DNA of 64,000 bases from Pseudomonas_T sp032052615 (lineage in GTDB: Bacteria > Pseudomonadota > Gammaproteobacteria > Pseudomonadales > Pseudomonadaceae): NCBI GenBank assembly GCA_032052615.1, contig DAMBWF010000001.1:656522-720521 (forward strand), given 5' to 3'. Under the pieces are notes generated by a model that worked only from the letters and a program-made list of their open reading frames with translations, was not told the origin of the DNA and did not search any database. The position numbers were made by a program, and so were the translations under genes. Positions 48,036-57,611 of the stretch are shown here, piece by piece (within the stretch, counting starts at the first letter, position 1; each line of letters starts with the position of its first letter).

Positions 48036-49805
48036 CTAAAGGCCCTGTTCGTTCAGCCACAGATTCAGGGTGGCGAGTTGCCAGAGTTTCGAGCCGCGCA
48101 AGGGCGTCAGGTCCCGCGAGGGATCGGCGAGCAGCCGTTCCAGGGCGGCGGTGTTGAAATAGCCCCGGTCCTGGCTTGGGTCCAGCAATAGGTCGCGTAC
48201 CCAGTCCCGGGTCCGCCCTTGCAGATGCTTGAGCCCCGGCACCGGGAAATAGCCTTTCTTGCGGTCGATCACCTCGTGGGGGATGACCAGGCGCGCCACT
48301 TCCTTGAGTACCTGCTTGCCGCCGTCGCCCAGCTTGAAGCGGGACGGAATCCGCGCCGACAGCTCGGCGACCTTGTAGTCGAGGAACGGCACCCGGGCTT
48401 CCAGGCCCCAGGCCATGGTCATGTTGTCGACGCGCTTAACCGGGTCTTCCACCAGCATCACGGTGCTGTCCAGGCGCAACGCCTTGTCCACCGGGTCATC
48501 GGCGCCCGGACGCTGGAAATGCTCGCGGACGAAGTCGCCCGCGATATCTTCGGTGCGCCAAGCGGGCGCCACGGTTTCCAGATACTCCTCGTGGGTACGG
48601 TCGAAGAAGGCGGTGCGGTAGGTGCCGAACGGGTCCTGGCTGTCGGCCAAGGGCGGGTACCAGTGGTAGCCGCCGAACAGTTCGTCGGCGCCCTGGCCGC
48701 TCTGGACCACCTTGCAGTGTCGGGAGACTTCCCGAGACAACAGGTAGAACGCGATGCAGTCATGGCTGACCATGGGCTCGCTCATGGCGCGCAAGGCCGC
48801 GGGCAACTGTTCGAGCACCTCATGCTCGCCGATACGCAACTGATGATGCCGGGTACCGTAGCGCCGGGCGATCAGGTCGGAGAATTCGAATTCGTCGCCG
48901 CGTTCGCCGCCGGCATCCTCGAAGCCGATGGAGAACGTGAGCAGATCCTTGACCCCGGCCTCGGCCAGCAGCCCCACTAACAGGCTGGAATCCACACCGC
49001 CGGAGAGCAGCACGCCCACTTCCCGGGCGGCCCGCTGGCGGATCGACACCGCTTCGCGCAGGCCGTCCAGCAGACGGTCGCGCCATTCGGGCAGGCCCAG
49101 GTCGCGCTCGTCGTCCCGGGGGCCATAGTCGAGCTGCCACCAGGTCTGGCGCTGGCAGTTGCCTTGGACGTCCACCCGCATCCAGGTGGCCGGCGGCAGC
49201 TTCTCGATACCGGCGATCAGGGTACGGGGCGCCGGCACCACGGAGTGGAAGTTCAGGTACTGGTTCAGCGCCCGGGGGTCCAGGGTGCCGTCGATGTCCC
49301 CACCTTTCAGCAGGGCGGGGAGCGTCGAGGCGAAGCGCAGGCGCTGGTCGGTCCGGGACAGGTAGAGCGGTTTGATGCCGAGGCGGTCGCGGGCGAGGAA
49401 CAGCGTCTGCCGATCGCGCTCCCAGATGGCGAAGGCGAACATGCCGTTCAGGCGCGGCAGCAGCGCTTCGCCCCAGGCGTGATAGCCCTTGAGGAGCACC
49501 TCGGTGTCGCCGTCGGAATGGAAGCGGTAGCCGAGACCTTGCAGCTCCTGGCGCAGCTCGGGGTAGTTATAGATCGCCCCGTTGAAGCTCAGGGACAGGC
49601 CGAGGTCGCTGTCCACCATGGGCTGCGCGGAGCAATCCGACAGGTCCATGATCTTCAGCCGGCGGTGGCCGAGGGCCACCGGACCCTGACTATGGAAGCC
49701 CCAGGCATGGGGGCCGCGAGGGGCGAGGTGGTGGGTGATGCGTTCGACCGCTGCGAGGTCGGCCGGGCGATTATCGAAACGTAGTTCTCCAGAAATGCCG
49801 CACAT
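48036..49805 (-). CDS. asnO: N-acetylglutaminylglutamine amidotransferase (asparagine synthase family)
   Basis: Class II glutamine amidotransferase, 589 residues, that amidates the dipeptide to give NAGGN. The N-terminal MCGISGEL has the nucleophilic Cys2; GHRRLKIMDLS follows. The synthetase domain holds the PP-loop LSGGVDSSLLVGLL (about 265) and SGQGADELFGGYHWYP (about 380). First gene of the NAGGN set; TAAGGA precedes the ATG. Osmotic induction is expected for the operon. Confidence 0.94.
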   Translation of the reverse strand: MCGISGELRFDNRPADLAAVERITHHLAPRGPHAWGFHSQGPVALGHRRLKIMDLSDCSAQPMVDSDLGLSLSFNGAIYNYPELRQELQGLGYRFHSDGDTEVLLKGYHAWGEALLPRLNGMFAFAIWERDRQTLFLARDRLGIKPLYLSRTDQRLRFASTLPALLKGGDIDGTLDPRALNQYLNFHSVVPAPRTLIAGIEKLPPATWMRVDVQGNCQRQTWWQLDYGPRDDERDLGLPEWRDRLLDGLREAVSIRQRAAREVGVLLSGGVDSSLLVGLLAEAGVKDLLTFSIGFEDAGGERGDEFEFSDLIARRYGTRHHQLRIGEHEVLEQLPAALRAMSEPMVSHDCIAFYLLSREVSRHCKVVQSGQGADELFGGYHWYPPLADSQDPFGTYRTAFFDRTHEEYLETVAPAWRTEDIAGDFVREHFQRPGADDPVDKALRLDSTVMLVEDPVKRVDNMTMAWGLEARVPFLDYKVAELSARIPSRFKLGDGGKQVLKEVARLVIPHEVIDRKKGYFPVPGLKHLQGRTRDWVRDLLLDPSQDRGYFNTAALERLLADPSRDLTPLRGSKLWQLATLNLWLNEQGL

Positions 49806-49931
49806 AGTCCTTACCGGTTCTGCCGTTGGGGAGGCGCGAAAAGCGCGTATAAAGGTCCGACCGGTGGATGGATCGTGAGTTTTATATTGTTCAGTTATAA
49901 GCCGGCGGAGCGGGCCAAGACGCCGGTTCGC
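49806..49931 (-). promoter_or_regulatory. NAGGN operon promoter region
   Basis: This 126-base gap holds an AT-rich island (49876-49900; TTTTATATTGTTCAGTTATAA on the plus strand), unusual for this DNA, and a TTTATAC -10-like element (minus strand, about 49847-49853). A GCGC-TTTTC-GCGC hairpin can form in the leader. A possible terminator for the upstream TauE/SafE gene is the CCGGCG/CGCCGG pair at 49902-49926. The exact promoter is not certain. Confidence 0.45.
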
Positions 49932-50687
49932 TTACGCCGGACTCAATAACTTCTGCGCGGCCAGGGACAGACTCACCGCCACCAGCATCAGGGCGAACAG
50001 TCGCTGCAGCGCCGGCCCGCCAATACGTTGCGCCAGGCGGTTACCCACCAGCACCCCACAGGCGCCGCCCGCCACGAGGCCCCCCAGGAGCGATACGGGC
50101 GGATTGGCGTGGCCGAGATAGAGCAGAAAACCGCCTCCGGAGACCAGGGCGATCACCGCCATGGACGTGGCGGTGGCGATCAGCATCGGCATGCCGGCGA
50201 AAGCCAGCAGCCCCGGCACGATCAGGAAACCACCGCCGACACCCATCAGGCCCGACAGCACGCCGACCCCGAGGCCCAGGCCGAGCAAGGCACCCCGGCG
50301 CGGCGCGGTGCCCACCGGCAGTGGGCGCGACGTGCCCCGCCACATGCGCCAGGCCGACCACAGCACCAGCAGGCAGAAACCGCAGACCAGCACGCCCTCG
50401 GCGACGAAGCGTCCCAGCCATTGGCCCAAGGCATTGCCCGGCAATCCGCTCAGCGCCAACAGCAAGGCCGGGCCGTGGGCGACTTGGCCGAGCCGCGCGC
50501 GGGGCACGACGCCCACCAGGGCCGACAGCGCCACGGCGCCGAGGCTCACCCCGACCGCGTCCCGCATCGGCAGGTGCAGGCTGAGCAGCAGCGGCAGCGC
50601 CACCAGCGAGCCCCCGGCCCCGGTGAGCCCCAGCAGCATCCCCAGCAGCCCGCCGATGCCCAGCGCCTCCAGGGCGAGCAGGCTCAT
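49932..50687 (-). CDS. TauE/SafE (TSUP) family anion exporter
   Basis: Membrane protein of 251 residues with eight helices arranged as two repeats. GLTGAGGSLVALPLLLSLHL (first repeat) and GVLSGLMGVGGGFLIVPGLL (second) are the duplicated TSUP signature. Family members export sulfite, sulfoacetate or similar organosulfur anions. Downstream of mnmC by 99 bases in the same direction; a link to the NAGGN genes is not evident. Confidence 0.92.
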   Translation of the reverse strand: MSLLALEALGIGGLLGMLLGLTGAGGSLVALPLLLSLHLPMRDAVGVSLGAVALSALVGVVPRARLGQVAHGPALLLALSGLPGNALGQWLGRFVAEGVLVCGFCLLVLWSAWRMWRGTSRPLPVGTAPRRGALLGLGLGVGVLSGLMGVGGGFLIVPGLLAFAGMPMLIATATSMAVIALVSGGGFLLYLGHANPPVSLLGGLVAGGACGVLVGNRLAQRIGGPALQRLFALMLVAVSLSLAAQKLLSPA

Positions 50688-50786
50688 CGTCGCCCGCCTG
50701 GATGGGGTGGTACCCGATGCACCATCGCGTCGTCGCTCCTGAGGTCCTGGTGTTCCCTGCTGGGACGCCGGCGGCGCCCCGCTCGT

Positions 50787-52778
50787 TCAATGCCCGCGAA
50801 TCAGCCTTCGCAGGGGGAAGCGGTTGGGGTGGCAGGCCTCGGCCACGGCGCGGGGCAGGGGGAGGGGCTCGTCTTCCAGCCAGGCCGCCAGCAGCTCGCC
50901 CGACAGGGGCGCGCTGACCAACCCCCGCGAACCGTGACCGGTGTTGACGTACAGGCCCTCCAACCAGGGGCAGGGGGTCGCGGGCGCCTGCCGGGCGTCT
51001 CGGGCGAGCACCCCGTAGGCTTCGGCGAAGGCGCCGGCTTCCGCCAGGGGGCCCACCACCGGCAGGTAGTCCGGGGTGGTGCAGCGAAAGCCCACCCGAC
51101 CCTCCAGGGTATGCGCGTCGAGGACGCCGGCTTCCAGCCGCCTAGCCAGGTCCGGGGAGAGTTGCTCCAGTAAGGCCAGGTTGCTGGCGTGCTCGGTGGC
51201 GCTGGGGATGTCGTCCTGGCGGTGGAAGTCGAAACTGGCGCCAAGGGTGTGCTCGTCGTGGCGCGTCGGCGCCACGTAGCCTTCGGCGCAGAGCACGGTG
51301 CGCAGGGCGCGGCTGTCCGGCGTGGCCGGCAGGCGACTGATCTGCCCACGGATGCGCTTGAGCGGCAGCGACGCCGCCGGCTCGAAGCGCGCGGCGTCGG
51401 CCGCGCAGGCCAGCACCGCCAGCGGCGCCCGGGCCACCTCGCCGTCCTCGGCCCACGCCCGCCACAGGCCGTCCCGGCGTTCCAGACGCACCGCCTCCCG
51501 GTGGGTCACCAGGCGAATGGCCGGGTGGTCCAGCAGGTGCCGGCACAGCGCGGGCGGATGGGCCCAGCCGGCTTCGGGGAAGAACAGCCCGCCCTGTTCC
51601 AGGGCGACGCCGGCCCGCGCCGAGGCGCCTTCCCGATCCAGGGGCTGGAGCAGGCCATCGACGTAATGCCCCGCCAGTTGCGCCTGGCGAGCCGCCTCCG
51701 CTTCGTCGTAGGCCAGTTGCAGCACGCCGCAGGGCGACCAATCCTCGCCCGGGACCAGGCGTTCGAGCAGCCGGCGGGTGTGGCCGAACCCCGCCACCAC
51801 CAACCGGGAAAGGGCCGTGCCATGGGCGGACAGCTTGAGATAAAGGATGCCTTGGGGATTGCCGGAACCTTCCCGGGCGGCTGCCTCGCGGCGTTCCAGC
51901 ACCGTCACCCGCCAGCCCCGGGCCGCCAGGCTGGCGGCGGTGGCGCAACCGGCCAGGCCGGCCCCGACGACCAGCGCCTCGCGGGTGCCACGCCAGGCGG
52001 GTGGCCGCGCGTACCAGGCCTTGACCGAGGCGCTCGTCGCCCCGCCGGCCCGTGGCTGGGCCTCGGCCGGGCCGACAAACACGCCCTTGAGCACTTCGCG
52101 CTTGCGCCCCTGTCCGGGGGTGCGTTGCATGGCGAACCCCGCCTCGATCAAGCCGCGCCGGACGAAACCGGCGCTGGTGAAGGTACCCAGGGTGGCGCCC
52201 GGCGCGGACAGCCGCGCCAGCTCGGCGAACAATGCCGGCGTCCACATCTGCGGGTTCTTCGCCGGGGAAAAGCCGTCGAGGAACCAGGCGTCGATGCGGG
52301 CGTCGAGCTGGGGCAGCATTTCCAGCACATCGCCCACCAGCAGGGTCAGTGTCACTCGGCCGTTGGCGAAGCACAGGCGCTGGAAGCCCGGATGCACCGC
52401 CACGTACTGGCCGAGCAGAGCCTCGGCCTGGTGTGCCAGTTGCGGCCAGAGCGACAGGGCGCGCGCCAGATCGTCCCGCCGCAATGGGTATTTCTCCACG
52501 CTGACGAACCGCAGGCGGGCGTCGGCCGGCCCGTGCTCCTCGAAGCAGGCCCAGGCGGCGAGGAAATTCAGCCCGGTGCCAAAGCCGGTCTCGCCGATGG
52601 TCAGGCCGCCGCCGGCGGGCAGGGCGGCGAAGCGCGCGGCCAGGTCGTTGTTGGCGAGGAAGACGTGACGGGTCTCGTCGAGCCCGGAAGCCTGGGAGAA
52701 ATACACATCGCCGAACTGCCGCGAGCGCGGCTGTCCGGTCTCGTCCCAGTCGAGCTGGGCGTGGGGTGCGTCGGTCAT
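50787..52778 (-). CDS. mnmC: bifunctional tRNA mnm5s2U biosynthesis protein MnmC
   Basis: Makes the final two steps of 5-methylaminomethyl-2-thiouridine at tRNA wobble position 34. The 663 residues contain the SAM methyltransferase part first (MnmD; LTIGETGFGTGLNFLAAW at about 57-75; WFLDGFSPAKNPQMW at about 170) and the FAD oxidase second (ALVVGAGLAGCATAASLAAR at about 268, the dinucleotide-binding fold; NTGHGSRGLVSAPL near the end). No ribosome-site oddity; the gene is full length. Confidence 0.97.
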   Translation of the reverse strand: MTDAPHAQLDWDETGQPRSRQFGDVYFSQASGLDETRHVFLANNDLAARFAALPAGGGLTIGETGFGTGLNFLAAWACFEEHGPADARLRFVSVEKYPLRRDDLARALSLWPQLAHQAEALLGQYVAVHPGFQRLCFANGRVTLTLLVGDVLEMLPQLDARIDAWFLDGFSPAKNPQMWTPALFAELARLSAPGATLGTFTSAGFVRRGLIEAGFAMQRTPGQGRKREVLKGVFVGPAEAQPRAGGATSASVKAWYARPPAWRGTREALVVGAGLAGCATAASLAARGWRVTVLERREAAAREGSGNPQGILYLKLSAHGTALSRLVVAGFGHTRRLLERLVPGEDWSPCGVLQLAYDEAEAARQAQLAGHYVDGLLQPLDREGASARAGVALEQGGLFFPEAGWAHPPALCRHLLDHPAIRLVTHREAVRLERRDGLWRAWAEDGEVARAPLAVLACAADAARFEPAASLPLKRIRGQISRLPATPDSRALRTVLCAEGYVAPTRHDEHTLGASFDFHRQDDIPSATEHASNLALLEQLSPDLARRLEAGVLDAHTLEGRVGFRCTTPDYLPVVGPLAEAGAFAEAYGVLARDARQAPATPCPWLEGLYVNTGHGSRGLVSAPLSGELLAAWLEDEPLPLPRAVAEACHPNRFPLRRLIRGH

Positions 52779-52937
52779 AAAGGCCCCTGGAAAAGCGACC
52801 GACGCATTCTACGGGGATGCGCCGGATGGCGGCAGGGTGCCGACGGTCGCATCCCTACCGGACAGACGGTTTCATGGCGGGGCGCCACTGTCGGGTCTCG
52901 GAGGCTTCCAGCCTCGGGTTCGCTGGAGGCCGGCCGC

Positions 52938-53021
52938 ATGATGGGCTCCCCTCAACGGCTCCTGCTGGTGGGGATGGTGCTGCTGGCGCTGTTTTGTCGT
53001 TTTACCTCTGGCACCTGCTGA
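52938..53021 (+). CDS. possible 27-residue membrane peptide
   Basis: MMGSPQRLLLVGMVLLALFC plus seven residues: a single hydrophobic helix with a short basic N-terminus. GGAGG lies 8 bases before the first ATG, an ideal ribosome site. It sits alone in the 376-base gap between mnmC and the polyphosphate phosphotransferase gene. It could instead be a chance frame or an old signal peptide fragment. I cannot confirm conservation. Confidence 0.3.
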   Translation: MMGSPQRLLLVGMVLLALFCRFTSGTC

Positions 53022-53154
53022 GGCTCGCGACCTGAAGCGGAGGACGCACCCGCCGAACCCGCCGCGCGCGCCGAAGCTGGACGCCGCGGCGACGCAGACA
53101 AACCCGGACCGATCCTCTACTGTGGTGCCACCGTTGGTCTTCAGGGGACGCCCC

Positions 53155-54642
53155 ATGTTCGAATCCGCCGAGATCGGTCACTCCATCGACAAGGACACCT
53201 ACGACGCCGCCGTCAGCGAATTGCGCGAGGCGTTGCTGGATGCGCAGTTCGAGTTGAAGCAGCAGGCGCGCTTTCCCCTGCTGATCCTGATCAACGGCAT
53301 CGAGGGGGCCGGCAAGGGGGAGACGGTCAAGCTGCTCAACGAGTGGATGGACCCTCGGCTGATCCAGGTGGAGAGCTTCGTCATGCCCTCGGACGAGGAG
53401 CTCGCCCGGCCGGCGCAGTGGCGGTTCTGGCGGCGCTTGCCGCCCAAGGGGCGCACCGGGATCTTCTTCGGCAACTGGTACAGCCAGATGCTTCATGCCC
53501 GGGTCGACGGCGACATCAAGGATGCCCGCCTGGACCAGGCCATCGACTTCGCCGAGCGCCTGGAGCGGATGCTCTGCGACGAGGGCGCGCTGATCTTCAA
53601 GTTCTGGTTCCATCTGTCCAAGAAGCAATTGCGCGAACGCCTCAAGGCCCTGGAGAAAGACCCTCAGCGAAGCTGGCAGATCAGCGAGCTGGACTGGAAG
53701 CAGAGTAAGGTCTACGACAAGTACGTGCGCTATGGCGAGCGGGTGCTGCGGCGCACCAGCCACGACTACGCGCCCTGGTACGTCATCGAGGGCGCCGACC
53801 CCCATTACCGCAGCCTGAGCGTCGGGCGGATCATCCTCGAAGGCTTGCAGGCGGCCCTGAACCAGCGGGACACGCCGCGCCGCACGCCCCACGCGGCGCC
53901 GCTGGTGACCAGCCTCGACAACCGCGCCCTGCTGGACAGCCTCGACCTGGGACAGCGGCTGGACAAGGATAGCTATCACCAGCAGATCGCCCAGGAGCAG
54001 GCTCGCCTGGCCCAACTGGTGCGGGACAAGCGCTACCGCCGCCATGCCGTCATGGCGGTATTCGAGGGCAACGACGCGGCGGGCAAGGGCGGGGCGATCC
54101 GCCGCGTCACCGCCGCCCTGGACCCTCGCCAATATCACGTCGTGCCCATTGCCGCGCCCACCGAGGAGGAGCGCGCCCAGCCCTACCTCTGGCGGTTCTG
54201 GCGACACGTGCCGGCGCGGCGGGCCCTGACCATCTTCGACCGCTCCTGGTACGGCCGGGTGCTGGTGGAGCGGGTCGAGGGGTTCTGCTCGGAGGCCGAC
54301 TGGCTGCGCGCCTACAGCGAGATCAACGAGTTCGAGGAGCAATTGGTCGACCATGGCATCGTGCTGGTGAAGTTCTGGCTGGCCATCGACAAGCAGACCC
54401 AGATGCAGCGCTTCAAGGAGCGCGAGACGGTGGCCTTCAAGCGCTACAAGATCACCGAGGAAGACTGGCGCAACCGCGACAAGTGGGACCAGTACGTCGA
54501 CGCGGTGGGCGACATGGTGGACCGTACCAGCACCGAACTCGCGCCCTGGACGCTGGTGGAGGCCAACGACAAGCGCTTCGCCCGGGTCAAGGTGCTGCGG
54601 ACCCTCAACGACGCCCTGGAACGCGCCCTGAGTCGGGAATGA
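53155..54642 (+). CDS. pap: polyphosphate:AMP phosphotransferase (PPK2 class II)
   Basis: Makes ADP from AMP using polyphosphate. The 495 residues are two fused PPK2 domains. The first (about 20-250) has LINGIEGAGKGETVKLLNEW; the second (about 285-490) has VFEGNDAAGKGGAIRRVTAA, DRSWYGRVLVERVEGF (Walker B with lid Arg) and WRNRDKWDQY. The N-terminal domain keeps its own P-loop, but its partner motif reads FFGNWYSQML instead of DRSWY, the usual sign that only the C-terminal half is catalytic. AGGGGA precedes the ATG. Confidence 0.96.
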   Translation: MFESAEIGHSIDKDTYDAAVSELREALLDAQFELKQQARFPLLILINGIEGAGKGETVKLLNEWMDPRLIQVESFVMPSDEELARPAQWRFWRRLPPKGRTGIFFGNWYSQMLHARVDGDIKDARLDQAIDFAERLERMLCDEGALIFKFWFHLSKKQLRERLKALEKDPQRSWQISELDWKQSKVYDKYVRYGERVLRRTSHDYAPWYVIEGADPHYRSLSVGRIILEGLQAALNQRDTPRRTPHAAPLVTSLDNRALLDSLDLGQRLDKDSYHQQIAQEQARLAQLVRDKRYRRHAVMAVFEGNDAAGKGGAIRRVTAALDPRQYHVVPIAAPTEEERAQPYLWRFWRHVPARRALTIFDRSWYGRVLVERVEGFCSEADWLRAYSEINEFEEQLVDHGIVLVKFWLAIDKQTQMQRFKERETVAFKRYKITEEDWRNRDKWDQYVDAVGDMVDRTSTELAPWTLVEANDKRFARVKVLRTLNDALERALSRE

Positions 54643-54750
54643 CCTTCGGCCCCGGAGGATGGGTCGGCATATCGGCAATGAATGATCGTCGCCGCCGCCC
54701 CGGGGCTTTCCTAAGCTGCGCCTCTCATCGAACCCGAAAAGAGGTGCGTC

Positions 54751-55935
54751 ATGCGTGATGTGGTGATCGTGGACAGCGTCCGGACCGGCCTGGCCAAATC
54801 CTTCCGTGGCAAGTTCAACCTGACCCGGCCGGACGACATGGCCGCCCATTGCGTGAATGCGCTGCTGGCGCGCAACGACCTGGACCCGGCCCTGGTGGAG
54901 GACTGTATCGTCGGCGCCGGCTCCAACGAGGGCGCCCAGGGCTACAACATCGGCCGCAACGTGGCGGTGCTGTCGCGGCTCGGCCAGGACGTGGCCGGCA
55001 TGACCCTCAACCGCTACTGCTCCTCGGGCTTGCAGGCCATCGCCGTGGCCGCCAACCAGATCGCCTCGGGGTGCGGCGACGTGATCGTCGCCGGCGGGGT
55101 GGAGTCCATTAGCCTCACCCTCAAGAGCGTCAACACCGACCACCTGTACAACCCGCTGATCCAGGAAAGCCTGCCGGGCATCTACTACCCCATGGGGCAG
55201 ACCGCCGAGATCGTCGCGCGGCGCTATGGCGTCACCCGCGAGCAGCAGGACCGCTACGCCCTGCAAAGCCAGCAACGCACCGCCCGCGCCCAGGCCGAGG
55301 GGCTGTTCGCCGACGAAATCGTGCCGATGAACGTTCGCTATCGGGTGGAAGACAAGGCCAGCGGCGAGACGCGCCAAGTGGAGGGGGTGGTGGATCGCGA
55401 CGACTGCAACCGCCCGGACACCACCTACGAGAGCCTCGCCGGGCTGAAGCCGGCGTTCGCCGAGGACGGCTCGGTGACCGCTGGCAATGCCTCGCAACTG
55501 TCCGATGGCGCGTCCATGACCCTGGTGATGAGCTTGGACAAGGCCCTGGCGCTGGGGCTGCGACCGAAGGCGTTCTTTCGCGGGTTCACCGTCGCCGGTT
55601 GCGCGCCGGACGAGATGGGCATCGGCCCGGTGTTTTCGGTGCCGCGCCTGTTGGCGGCGAAGGGCTTGAAGCTCGACGACATCGACCTGTGGGAGCTGAA
55701 CGAAGCGTTCGCCTCCCAATGCCTGTATTGCCGCGATCGACTGGGCATCGACAACGAGAAGTACAACGTCAATGGCGGTTCGATCGCCATCGGCCACCCG
55801 TTCGGCATGACCGGCTCGCGCCAGGTCGGGCACCTGGTGCGCGAGCTGCAACGGCGCAACCTGCGCTACGGCATCGTCACCATGTGCGTCGGCGGCGGCA
55901 TGGGCGCGACCGGCCTGTTCGAAGCGGTGCGCTGA
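54751..55935 (+). CDS. thiolase (acetyl-CoA acyl/acetyltransferase)
   Basis: Degradative or biosynthetic thiolase of 394 residues. The nucleophilic Cys is in LNRYCSSGLQAIAVAANQI (about residue 92), the His in GGSIAIGHPFGMTGSRQVGH (about 352), and the second Cys in TMCVGGGMGATGLF (about 382). The family range (FadA/FadI-like or AtoB-like) cannot be fixed. It is not paired with a FadB/FadJ gene. AGAGGTG precedes the ATG. Confidence 0.93.
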   Translation: MRDVVIVDSVRTGLAKSFRGKFNLTRPDDMAAHCVNALLARNDLDPALVEDCIVGAGSNEGAQGYNIGRNVAVLSRLGQDVAGMTLNRYCSSGLQAIAVAANQIASGCGDVIVAGGVESISLTLKSVNTDHLYNPLIQESLPGIYYPMGQTAEIVARRYGVTREQQDRYALQSQQRTARAQAEGLFADEIVPMNVRYRVEDKASGETRQVEGVVDRDDCNRPDTTYESLAGLKPAFAEDGSVTAGNASQLSDGASMTLVMSLDKALALGLRPKAFFRGFTVAGCAPDEMGIGPVFSVPRLLAAKGLKLDDIDLWELNEAFASQCLYCRDRLGIDNEKYNVNGGSIAIGHPFGMTGSRQVGHLVRELQRRNLRYGIVTMCVGGGMGATGLFEAVR

Positions 55936-56053
55936 CACCGTCGCGGGAGGGCACAATGCGTGCCCGACTGTACCTGTCGGGGTGGCGGGCGGGGCGGCTA
56001 GAATGGCGCCTCGGCGGCCCGCTGTCGGCGCCGCTCCTGGCTTCGAGAGCTCC

Positions 56054-57010
56054 ATGCATATCGCCTCCGGCCGCTGGCTGTACGGCCTGCTCCTGACACT
56101 GCTCACCGCCGTGCTCTGGGGCATCCTGCCGATCAAGCTCAAGGAAGTGCTACGGGTCATGGACCCTTATACCGTCACCTGGTATCGCCTGGCGGTGGCC
56201 GGCTCGCTGCTGTTCGTCTGGCTGGCGGCCGGGCGCCGCCTGCCGCGCTTCCGCGCCTTGGGCCGCCACGGCGCCTGGCTGTTGCTGGCGGCGGTGGGCG
56301 GCCTGCTGGGCAACTACGTCTTCTACCTGCTCGGCTTGCGCCTGCTCAGCCCGGGAACCGCCCAACTGGTGATCCAGGTGGCGCCGATCCTCCTGCTGCT
56401 GGGGAGCCTGCTGTTCTTCCGGGAGCGCTTCGGGATGGGGCAGGCCATTGGGCTGCTGGTGATGCTGGCGGGGTTCGGCCTGTTCTTCGACCAACGCCTG
56501 GAGGAGCTGCTGGGCTCCCTTGGCGCCTACACCACCGGCGTGCTCATCGTGTTGCTGGCGGCATTGATCTGGACCTTCTACGGGCTGGCCCAGAAACAGT
56601 TGCTGACGGTGTGGTCCTCGGCGCAGGTCATGATGGTCATCTACCTGTTCTGCGCGGCGCTGCTGACCCCATTCGTCCACCCGCTGGACGTCGTGAACCT
56701 GAGCGCGACCCAGGGCTGGCTGCTGCTGGCCTGCTGCCTGAACACTCTGGTGGCCTATGGCGCCTTCGCCGAGGCGCTGGCCCACTGGGAAGCCTCGCGG
56801 GTCAGCGCGACCCTGGCGCTCACTCCCTTGGTGACCTTCGCCGCGGTGGCGCTGTTGGCCTGGGGCTGGCCGGGTTCGATGACCCCCGAATCCATCGACG
56901 CCCTGGGCTACCTGGGCGCGCTACTGGTGGTGCTGGGGTCCGCGCTCACCGCCCTGGCGCCTTCGCTGCTGCGCAGCTACCGCGCCCGCCGCGCTCTTCG
57001 CGCGCCCTGA
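56054..57010 (+). CDS. EamA/DMT-superfamily transporter
   Basis: Ten-helix transporter of 318 residues made of two EamA repeats. TAVLWGILPIKLKEVLRVMD and YRLAVAGSLLFVWLAAG form the first, TFYGLAQKQLLTVWSSAQVM starts the second. Typical of RarD/RhaT-like drug/metabolite exporters; substrate unknown. GAGAG serves as ribosome site. Nearly abuts the relic of a quinone reductase on the other strand. Confidence 0.92.
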   Translation: MHIASGRWLYGLLLTLLTAVLWGILPIKLKEVLRVMDPYTVTWYRLAVAGSLLFVWLAAGRRLPRFRALGRHGAWLLLAAVGGLLGNYVFYLLGLRLLSPGTAQLVIQVAPILLLLGSLLFFRERFGMGQAIGLLVMLAGFGLFFDQRLEELLGSLGAYTTGVLIVLLAALIWTFYGLAQKQLLTVWSSAQVMMVIYLFCAALLTPFVHPLDVVNLSATQGWLLLACCLNTLVAYGAFAEALAHWEASRVSATLALTPLVTFAAVALLAWGWPGSMTPESIDALGYLGALLVVLGSALTALAPSLLRSYRARRALRAP

Positions 57011-57013
57011 CGG

Positions 57014-57580
57014 TCAGGCACGGTGGCCGAGCGGCTCGGCCTTGCGCAGCCAGCGCTGGCGCTGCTCCTCCGGGAGGGCCGCAGCGGCGCGCGGGCCAAC
57101 AGGCGCTGGGTCTTCACCCCGCAGAACCCCAGGGTGGTGCGGATCATCTGCCGATGGGCCGGCGCGCCGTGGACCCAACGGAAGTACCAGGGCGGGGTAT
57201 CCAGGGTCACCAGCAGATCGGCGCTTCGTCCGCGCGGCGGCTTGTCCCAGCGCAGGCTCCGGGCGTCCCGGTACTTGAAGGCGAAACCGGGTAACCGCAC
57301 CCGGTCGAGGGACCCTTGAGCAACGCCGGCACGCTGCCCCACCACACGGGTAGACGAACACCAAGTGTGGCGCCCAGTGGATCAGGCGCTGCGCTTCCAG
57401 CAGGCCCGGCTCCAGGGGCTGGTTCTGGTCGTAGCCGGCATGCAGGATCGGATCGAAGCGCGGCTCGCCCTGGCGCACCACGTGACCCTCGGCCCTCGCG
57501 CCCTGTGTAGGCTTCCCCCAGGGCGTGCAGAAGCTGTCCCCCTTGGGGGCCGAAGACCGTCAGGATGCGCTTGCCGCCCC
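57014..57580 (-). pseudogene. decayed NAD(P)H-quinone oxidoreductase (flavodoxin-like)
   Basis: Minus-strand pieces of one flavodoxin-fold quinone reductase in several frames: RILTVFGPQG at the 5' end, then FDPILHAGYDQNQPLEPGLL and EAQRLIHWAPHLVFVYP (active flavin-site strand), then after a frame change LPGFAFKYRDARSLRW and SADLLVTLDTPPWYFRWVHG and MIRTTLGFCGVKTQRLL, then again changed, ending RQRWLRKAEPLGHRA. At least three indels; a non-functional remnant. The original gene was about 190 codons. Confidence 0.85.
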
Positions 57581-57611
57581 TTCCAGCGGTGTCGCGCCGC
57601 TTTTCGCGGCG

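Noticed and set aside
53002..56160. 1052-codon open frame on the minus strand across the polyphosphate phosphotransferase and thiolase genes
   Set aside because: Antisense shadow of two certain genes; low-complexity composition rich in His, Gln, Ala and Gly, no domain.
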